Of a stretch of 28,723 bases of DNA, positions 1 through 4,722 are shown piece by piece. Each line of letters starts with the position of its first letter. Position 1 is the stretch's first letter. A program made the translations under genes and the position numbers. The notes beneath the pieces were generated by a model. It saw only the letters and a list, made by a program, of their open reading frames with translations, ran no database searches and was not told where the DNA came from. This DNA comes from an uncultured Prevotellaceae bacterium (GTDB lineage Bacteria > Bacteroidota > Bacteroidia > Bacteroidales > Muribaculaceae), in contig CAMYCE010000017.1 of the NCBI GenBank assembly GCA_947254205.1, positions 1 to 28,723 of the forward strand. Reading direction: 5' to 3'.

Positions 1-195
1 ATGAATCGGGTAAGGGCGTTATGTGTTTGTTTAAATTTCAAATGAAAGAGCCGTGCCAAGAATTGAAAATTAGGAGAGTCGGTAGATTGCGATTTGATGA
101 AGTTTTTTTATTTTTGCAACCGAATGAGGTTGATTTGGCTATAGAAAAATAGCGTTGATACCTCTATAATATTAACATAATAACACACTTAAAAG
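1..195. other. Leading intergenic segment
   Basis: I see no convincing gene here on either strand. The segment is AT-rich and holds a candidate promoter (86-116) for the downstream lipoprotein gene. Short open frames at the very edge have no supporting features. Confidence 0.6.
86..116 (+). promoter_or_regulatory. Candidate Bacteroidota-type promoter of the Bor-like lipoprotein gene
   Basis: ATTG at 86-89, a 19-nt spacer, then TATTTTTG at 109-116. This fits the Bacteroides housekeeping consensus (TTTG or TTG near -33, TAnnTTTG near -7). The start site would fall near 122, giving a leader of about 75 nt before the ATG at 196. Confidence 0.45.
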
Positions 196-522
196 ATGAA
201 AAGAAAAGTACTTCAAGTTGCTGCCGCCCTGCTATTGGCGTGCTCTATGACTTCTTGTTATAGCACCAGCACTATTGTGGGTTCGTTGGACCAAAACACC
301 CCCATGGTAGAGGTGAACACTGTGCACAATCACTTCTTGCTCTATGGTTTAGTTGGAGTGAGCAACCACCAGTTGCAAGATAGCACCTATGTGGGTGATG
401 TTAAGGAATATAAAGTGAAAAAATCTATCACCTTTGTAGATGGCTTGTTGCAGTGGCTCACCTTTGGAATCTACACGCCCACCACAACCACCTATTATGT
501 TCCATTCAATAGCAAAAAATAA
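196..522 (+). CDS. Bor-like small lipoprotein
   Basis: The 108-residue product has a lipoprotein signal: basic MKRK start, hydrophobic core and a lipobox-like MTSC with Cys21. The mature part resembles the phage lambda Bor family of small outer-membrane lipoproteins. It has an HNHF segment at 44-47 (Bor has HHFF) and a conserved-looking end, TFVDGLLQWLTFGIYTP at 79-95, matching Bor's TFVNGLLGFITLGIYTP pattern. Bor of lambda is linked to serum resistance; the role of chromosomal Bacteroidota homologues is unknown to me and is not inferred. No phage genes adjoin it. The gene stands alone on the plus strand and converges with the lipoprotein cluster at 720-3100. The ATG at 196 gives a complete signal peptide. 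Confidence 0.75.
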   Translation: MKRKVLQVAAALLLACSMTSCYSTSTIVGSLDQNTPMVEVNTVHNHFLLYGLVGVSNHQLQDSTYVGDVKEYKVKKSITFVDGLLQWLTFGIYTPTTTTYYVPFNSKK

Positions 523-719
523 AAAAAGATTCAGCGAATTTTCTCGGTTGGTAGAGTATAGCCATGAACATAGCATATTAGGATATTCCTTTTAACAGTG
601 TAAAAGGCTGTATATAAACAAAGTATAGACGATGCATGCATCGTCTATACTTGTAGCGTAAAAATGCCATTACACACTTGGAAAGTGCCCCACCGTGGAA
701 AAATTGATGGTGTGGCGCG
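523..719. other. Convergent intergenic region with a 32-bp palindrome
   Basis: This lies between two genes that converge. It holds a weak 6-bp hairpin (CCTTTT at 588-593 with AAAAGG at 602-607) and the perfect palindrome at 621-652. There is no credible ORF of its own. Confidence 0.6.
621..652. repeat. 32-bp perfect palindrome
   Basis: The left half AAGTATAGACGATGCA is followed directly by its exact reverse complement, with no spacer. As RNA it would form a tight hairpin from either strand. No T-run follows on either side, so a classical Rho-independent terminator is not supported. A related element sharing GTATAGACGAT occurs at 7687-7710, also between convergent genes, which suggests a dispersed intergenic palindrome family. 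Confidence 0.85.
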
Positions 720-1538
720 TTATTTGGAGCCAAACATTTTGCCTGTGATGGTCACATGGCGCCCATTGCAGTCATAGGAGGCTGTGAGCAACTGTCCTTG
801 ACCACTAATTGTGGCTGTGAAGTTGTTGGCTGTGTACTTGTTGCCATAAACCGATGGTGCAAGGTTGGTGCCTGTGAATTCATATCCTTTGTCGGTAACT
901 TTCACCTCAAGGCCCGCATAGGTCATGATTTCGTTGCGATCTTGACCGGGCGTGGTGTTGTCGATGTCGAAGTCTGAAATTGAGACTGTGCCTTTGAGGG
1001 TCTGGGCATCGATTTTGAAGCCATAAGACGATTGATTCTCAACCACTCGCTCTTGAGCCCCATCGATGGAACGAGAAATGGTGGTTGTTTTGTCTTTGAA
1101 GAAAAGCAATCCTGTTGAGGCATAAACTTGCTTGCCATCGAGCTTGAATTGCATGTACAGCACGCTCGATTGCAGGTCGAGTGTGCCCTCAATGTTTTCG
1201 ATGCGGTGATTGTCGGTGGTTGTGGTTGAGCCTCCCTCAAAGGTGTAGGCCTTGATGCTCTCGTTATATTTTAGCTTCATGGCACTGGTTTGAAACGAAA
1301 CTGCGCCAGTTGCCAATTTCACTTTGGGGGTTGCAATGATAGTCCCAGCATCAAAATCGATCGAAAGGCCATATTTTGCAGTCGAGAACTGAGCTGTGTG
1401 GTCGGTTCCCACAATGCGATTATACATGAGGGCGGTGAGGTTGGACTTCTTGCCTCCTTTGCTGTCGTTGGAGTTGAGACACGACGACAAGCCCATGGTC
1501 AGGAGGGCGATGCTCATGATGACAAAAATTTTTTTCAT
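720..1538 (-). CDS. Lipoprotein, paralogue cluster member 3
   Basis: This is a 272-residue predicted lipoprotein. The start is the ATG at 1538 (MKKIFVIM); an upstream in-frame TTG is less likely because the signal peptide begins properly at the ATG. The lipobox is LSSC with Cys20. The mature protein is rich in Thr, Ser and Gly with alternating beta-like segments and has no catalytic motif I recognise. Its middle (IENIEGTLDLQSS...KLDGKQ) resembles the 2576-3100 protein, and its C-terminal third (YGFKID, GYEFTGTNL, YTANNF) resembles the end of the 1605-2438 protein. The gap to that upstream gene is 66 nt, so co-transcription is likely. Function is unknown. Confidence 0.7.
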   Translation of the reverse strand: MKKIFVIMSIALLTMGLSSCLNSNDSKGGKKSNLTALMYNRIVGTDHTAQFSTAKYGLSIDFDAGTIIATPKVKLATGAVSFQTSAMKLKYNESIKAYTFEGGSTTTTDNHRIENIEGTLDLQSSVLYMQFKLDGKQVYASTGLLFFKDKTTTISRSIDGAQERVVENQSSYGFKIDAQTLKGTVSISDFDIDNTTPGQDRNEIMTYAGLEVKVTDKGYEFTGTNLAPSVYGNKYTANNFTATISGQGQLLTASYDCNGRHVTITGKMFGSK

Positions 1539-1604
1539 AGTGAGTTGCAAGTGTTTGATGTGTTGTATATGCGATTAACTGAAATCTGTTTCTGTTTCTT
1601 TTTC

Positions 1605-2438
1605 TTAGAAAAGCAATGTGCCGTTGCTCACCTTAATAGTCGCCTCATCAAGCACAAAAGTTCCCGAAAACTTGTTGTCGACAACATTGATGTCGAGTTT
1701 GAGATTCTCGATGGGGTGAGTTTCATAGGTTTTGTCTTGATATTGCTTGTAGGGGTTGATGGCTTTGAGCTTGCTTGCAGTCACGCTATAGCCTTGAGCC
1801 GTGGCCTCAACCTTGGCTCCATCGGCAATGAGCAGGGGATAGAGGCGGGCAATTTTAATGTTGGTGTAGTTGCCAATAGAGAATTTTGCAGTCATTGTGG
1901 CAGGGTCGATGCGGCAGGTGTAGACCATGGTCTCGTTAAACGCTGTGGTGTCGCTATACACCAGTTGGCTATTGTTGTGCACGCTGTTGATGTCGGGGTT
2001 GGTGGCTATCACGCGATAGTCGCCCACGTTATAGGCAAACCTGATGATTTGCTCGGTTGGGCACAAAGCTCCGGTGAAGTTGGCAATATCACCAGCATGG
2101 GCAATGGGGGCAAATTTAAACACCAGTGGCTTGTCTTCGCTATTGGTTGCTTTCACTTGTGGCACCACAAAGGTGCGCTCTTGCTTGCCGTCGAGCTTGG
2201 CATTGAGTGTGGGGTTGAGTAGCAATGTAGCCTTGTCGGCACTCAGGCTGTAGTTGAGTTCAAAGTCGCCCAGCGAGGGAGCCACAATGTTGCCTGTGGT
2301 TGTGTTCACAATGTGGTTGAGCAGTTGGCCTTTCCATGTGCGTGGCTTGGTGCGATCGATGAGGTCGTCGTTGCCACCACAAGCCGCCATCACAAAAAAC
2401 AGGGTCAGCAGTGGCAATATTAATTTCATTTTTTTCAT
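1605..2438 (-). CDS. Lipoprotein, paralogue cluster member 2
   Basis: This is a 277-residue predicted lipoprotein. The frame is open further upstream, but the ATG at 2438 (MKKMKLIL) starts a full signal peptide with lipobox MAAC, Cys20. The residues after Cys are GGNDD, an acidic stretch of the type used by Bacteroidota surface-exported lipoproteins, so surface exposure is possible. The mature part looks like beta-sandwich material (WKGQLLNHIV, LDGKQERTFVVP, IENLKLDINVVDNKFSGTF). Parts resemble both neighbours. A -7-like TAAATTTG lies about 36 nt upstream. No enzymatic motif is recognised and the function is unknown. Confidence 0.7.
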   Translation of the reverse strand: MKKMKLILPLLTLFFVMAACGGNDDLIDRTKPRTWKGQLLNHIVNTTTGNIVAPSLGDFELNYSLSADKATLLLNPTLNAKLDGKQERTFVVPQVKATNSEDKPLVFKFAPIAHAGDIANFTGALCPTEQIIRFAYNVGDYRVIATNPDINSVHNNSQLVYSDTTAFNETMVYTCRIDPATMTAKFSIGNYTNIKIARLYPLLIADGAKVEATAQGYSVTASKLKAINPYKQYQDKTYETHPIENLKLDINVVDNKFSGTFVLDEATIKVSNGTLLF

Positions 2439-2473
2439 GTCGTGTTGTTTTTTTGTGTGATTATCCAAAGTCA

Positions 2474-2481
2474 CAAATTTA
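2474..2481 (-). promoter_or_regulatory. Candidate -7 element for the 1605-2438 lipoprotein gene
   Basis: The minus strand reads TAAATTTG, matching TAnnTTTG, 36 nt upstream of the ATG. I do not see a good -33 TTTG at the expected distance, so the promoter is tentative. Confidence 0.3.
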
Positions 2482-2575
2482 GTTGTTTTCTTGATTGCCA
2501 TGACACGGCGCAACCTTTTGTAACCTTTTTTAATGCCCCTTTTATGCTTTTTTAATTGAAAAGAGCGACGAATTG

Positions 2576-3100
2576 TTATTTTTGAGGTAGTGAACCCAAT
2601 ATTTGCCCCTTGATGGTGGCAAGAAGTTGCAAAATGGCTGCCGGCTCGAGCGAGGTAGACAGCTGCATGGCTTGCTTGCCATTGAGCAAGAACGACACGG
2701 CGAGTGTTTTTTGCACCAAGTCGATGTTGCCATCAATGCCCGATAGCACAAAGAGGTTGCTCTTCACTGTTTTACCCGTGAAGTGCAGGGTGGTGATGTT
2801 GCTTTGTGTCACCACAAGGTCGTCGCTTTCAAGCTGCAAGGTGATGGGGAGAGAACTCAGTTTTCCGCCCAGCACAAGGTCGCTGATAATGAGTTGCAGG
2901 TGCTTGTCGCTGTTGACCATGAGGGCAATGTTGCACGACGATTGATAGGTGAGCGAGTCGCCTCCCAACCCAATGGGCTTGATGGTAGCCGATTTGAGGC
3001 TCATGCTAAACACATTTTTGGGCTTCACTTCCTCTTGGCTGCACGAGACCATTGCAAGGGCAATGAAGCAACACACGATTACTTGAAATATTTTGTTCAT
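2576..3100 (-). CDS. Lipoprotein, paralogue cluster member 1
   Basis: This is a 174-residue predicted lipoprotein. I chose the ATG at 3100 (MNKIFQVIV) over an upstream TTG because it begins the signal peptide; the lipobox is MVSC with Cys20, followed by acidic SQEEV. The rest is beta-rich and ends in a Leu-rich helix-like tail. The segment LSGIDGNIDLVQKTL...LLNGKQ parallels IENIEGTLDLQSS...KLDGKQ of the 720-1538 protein, supporting a shared fold. It is the first gene of the minus-strand lipoprotein row. Two TAnnTTTG matches lie just upstream (3123-3130 and 3141-3148). Function is unknown. Confidence 0.65.
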   Translation of the reverse strand: MNKIFQVIVCCFIALAMVSCSQEEVKPKNVFSMSLKSATIKPIGLGGDSLTYQSSCNIALMVNSDKHLQLIISDLVLGGKLSSLPITLQLESDDLVVTQSNITTLHFTGKTVKSNLFVLSGIDGNIDLVQKTLAVSFLLNGKQAMQLSTSLEPAAILQLLATIKGQILGSLPQK

Positions 3101-3122
3101 GATGTTGAAGTTTTTTTGCAAT

Positions 3123-3148
3123 CAAATTTATTGATATAGGCAAAATTA
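3123..3148 (-). promoter_or_regulatory. Candidate -7 elements for the lipoprotein row
   Basis: The minus strand carries TAATTTTG (3148-3141) and TAAATTTG (3130-3123), both TAnnTTTG matches within 50 nt of the start codon. No clear -33 TTTG is seen at 19-21 nt, so which one is used is uncertain. Confidence 0.35.
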
Positions 3149-3204
3149 CTTCTTTTTTTCATAATATCTACATGATTGGGGAATGAAGTGTGACTGAACT
3201 AATG

Positions 3205-3264
3205 AAAAAAAAATCTCCGCAAAACAAACTTGTGCGCGCTGTGAAGGTGTTGTTTTGCGGAGAT
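3205..3264 (-). terminator. Rho-independent terminator of the 3377-3907 gene
   Basis: A perfect 15-bp inverted repeat has arms at 3213-3227 (ATCTCCGCAAAACAA) and 3250-3264 around a 22-nt loop. Read on the minus strand it is followed by a run of nine T (3213 down to 3205, the A-run on the plus strand). It lies about 112 nt beyond the stop of the minus-strand gene at 3377. Confidence 0.88.
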
Positions 3265-3376
3265 GGCGATATAACAGTTCTCTATTCGACTTGTTGATGG
3301 GTTGTCGCGTTGTTGCCATTTAGATTGCAACATGAGCGACACGAGGAGAGAGAGGTGTAATGGGGGCTCTCACTAT

Positions 3377-3907
3377 TTAATTCATCTGCACCGGTTGCTT
3401 GTCGGCACCATTGTCGATCATGATGTAGCTGGTGCCTTTCTTGTTTTTCTGCGAGGTGCAATCATAGGGGTAGTGCTTGCCATTCACTTGGGTGATGAGT
3501 GCACATGGTAGTGCCGAGCCCATTACACGATAGGGCCAATTGTGGTCTTTAAAAGTTTTCCACTTGTTGCCCATGAAAATCACTTTTACATTTACATATT
3601 CTTCGTTCTTGTCGTTGGCGAGCTTGCGTCCTGCTTGGTTGCCTTGTTTTGAGTAGTGGCAGGCACTTTCACTCCCTTGGGCAGGGATATTACAGGAGCA
3701 TTGGCCAAACGTATATTTTCGATAATTTGAGGTTGCACACCTCGCACTTGTTCGTAGAGCATAGATAGCTCGCGTGCCTTGGGGTCGCTCATTATCGTTT
3801 TTAGCTTGTTGTTTCACTTTATTCAGTAGACCACCAAATTGAGCATTGGTTTGCATTGTGGCGATCATCATGAGCGCTATTGCTGTGACTTTGCTATTTG
3901 TTTTCAT
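3377..3907 (-). CDS. Secreted protein of unknown function with an apparent double frameshift
   Basis: The open frame encodes 176 residues. The signal peptide is MKTNSKVTAIALMMIATMQTNA with likely cleavage before QFGGLLNKVKQQ, a start common to secreted Bacteroidota proteins. The C-terminus (EEYVNVKVIFMGNKWKTF and on) also looks genuine. Between them, roughly residues 39-104, this frame reads as an odd Arg/Ser/Cys-rich stretch, while the +1 frame (3792 down to 3592) reads as ordinary protein (MSDPKARELSMLYEQVRGV, later ATKQ). The simplest reading is one extra base near 3795 and one missing base near 3600-3625. The product may therefore be altered over a third of its length, or these may be assembly errors. 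Function is unknown. It ends at the strong terminator 3205-3264. Confidence 0.6.
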   Translation of the reverse strand: MKTNSKVTAIALMMIATMQTNAQFGGLLNKVKQQAKNDNERPQGTRAIYALRTSARCATSNYRKYTFGQCSCNIPAQGSESACHYSKQGNQAGRKLANDKNEEYVNVKVIFMGNKWKTFKDHNWPYRVMGSALPCALITQVNGKHYPYDCTSQKNKKGTSYIMIDNGADKQPVQMN

Positions 3908-3960
3908 AATTAATTGATTTTAATTATAGTGGTCTTTTTTTTTCTTTTAGTGTTAATTTG

Positions 3961-4155
3961 TTACCGTTTTATATTGGTATTGGTGCCATTCAAGTCGGGG
4001 ATTCCCCTTTCTTTGAATATGGCTTGTATTTGCCGGTCTACTTCGATTCTCACCATCTCGTGTATTGTGTTAAGCAACTCCATGCGTTCTTCGGTAATGC
4101 GCATGATGTGGTTGCGAGCAACACGATGGGGCAAGATCTCTTCTTTTTCATTCAC
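3961..4155 (-). CDS. Probable small hypothetical protein
   Basis: The frame reading NEKEEILPHRV...RITEERMELLNTIHEMVRIEVDRQIQAIF...GIPDL has coding-like codon use and an amphipathic helical pattern. The same frame stays open upstream to 4440, but that part is Lys/Asn/His-rich and does not look translated. The GTG at 4155 gives 64 residues; an internal ATG at 4104 would give 47. A TAATTTTG -7 match lies just upstream on the same strand. It precedes the 3377-3907 gene by 53 nt, so the two could be co-transcribed. I do not recognise the family. Confidence 0.4.
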   Translation of the reverse strand: MNEKEEILPHRVARNHIMRITEERMELLNTIHEMVRIEVDRQIQAIFKERGIPDLNGTNTNIKR

Positions 4156-4182
4156 GGCAAAACGTTTTGTTTTTGTTTGATG

Positions 4183-4190
4183 CAAAATTA
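4183..4190 (-). promoter_or_regulatory. Candidate -7 element of the 3961-4155/3377-3907 operon
   Basis: The minus strand reads TAATTTTG, an exact TAnnTTTG match, 27 nt before the GTG at 4155. There is no clear TTTG at the -33 position. Weak -33 boxes are often seen at activator-dependent promoters, and the TCGGAC repeats lie immediately upstream. Confidence 0.35.
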
Positions 4191-4221
4191 GGCCATTGAT
4201 AGGGGAACTCTCATTATGAAA

Positions 4222-4281
4222 TCGGACAAAAATATGTTGTTTTCGGACTTTATGTTGTTGATATATATGTGGATTTCGGAC
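4222..4281. repeat. Three TCGGAC direct repeats (candidate regulator binding sites)
   Basis: TCGGAC occurs at 4222-4227, 4243-4248 and 4276-4281, all in the same orientation, with start-to-start spacing of 21 and 33 nt. The first two are each followed by a T/A-rich stretch and ATGTTGT. The array lies between the divergent sensor kinase gene and the minus-strand operon, just upstream of the latter's -7 element. Confidence 0.55.
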
Positions 4282-4509
4282 ATCGTGAAAAAGTAACTTG
4301 TTGATTAGTAGTAATGTGGTTGTTTTGAGCGTATAGAGTTGCTGGCAAAGTGCTATTGAGGGGTAATGCCCCTTTTTGAGTAGTGAAAACTCTTTTTTTC
4401 TCCCTTTTTTTGTTGAAAAAGTGTGGACGTAATGCTTCAAGTGGCTATTGTTTTATATTGTGAAAATGATGTGTTGAAGAAACTGCATGTGAAAAAAACA
4501 ATCTTGATG

Positions 4510-4541
4510 CTTGTGGATTTGCTTTGAAAAACCTAACTTTG
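4510..4541 (+). promoter_or_regulatory. Candidate promoter of the hybrid sensor gene
   Basis: CTTG at 4510-4513, a 20-nt spacer and TAACTTTG at 4534-4541 fit the Bacteroides consensus with one mismatch in the upstream box. The leader would be about 175 nt. Confidence 0.45.
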
Positions 4542-4722
4542 TAGTTAGACATCTAATTCTTGTCTTGATAGAAGAACGGCCCCCTGCTGTTTTGAAGGGG
4601 TGGGAGGGAAGTGTTTCTGTGCATCGGGTTGCTTCCGACGGGACTTGTCAACCGATTGCCACCTAAATTAATATAATAGATGGTGGCAGAGCTAAAACTG
4701 CAAAATAAAGCGCAATGCTATT

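Larger units (their letters stand above)
4156..4722. other. Divergent intergenic regulatory region
   Basis: This 567-nt AT-rich gap separates the minus-strand small-ORF operon from the plus-strand sensor kinase gene. It carries a minus-strand -7 element, three TCGGAC direct repeats (4222-4281), and a candidate plus-strand promoter at 4510-4541 followed by a leader of about 175 nt. I see no convincing gene. Confidence 0.6.

Noticed and set aside
588..607. CCTTTT/AAAAGG hairpin as the terminator of the Bor-like gene
   Set aside because: The stem is six mostly A-T pairs with no following T-run, so it is too weak to call.
1290..2222. Long plus-strand open frame opposite the lipoprotein genes
   Set aside because: It is antisense to two lipoprotein genes with good signal peptides, rich in His/Val/Gly in the manner of reverse-frame translation, and lacks any recognisable start or domain.
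4359..4377. Terminator-like hairpin AGGGG-TAATG-CCCCT followed by T5 on the plus strand
   Set aside because: There is no plus-strand gene upstream for it to end and the stem is only 5 bp. It could be a leader structure but evidence is thin.
4156..4440. Upstream extension of the small minus-strand ORF to 159 codons
   Set aside because: The added 90 or so residues are Lys/Asn/His-rich and AT-driven with no domain; they overlap the -7 element and the TCGGAC repeats.
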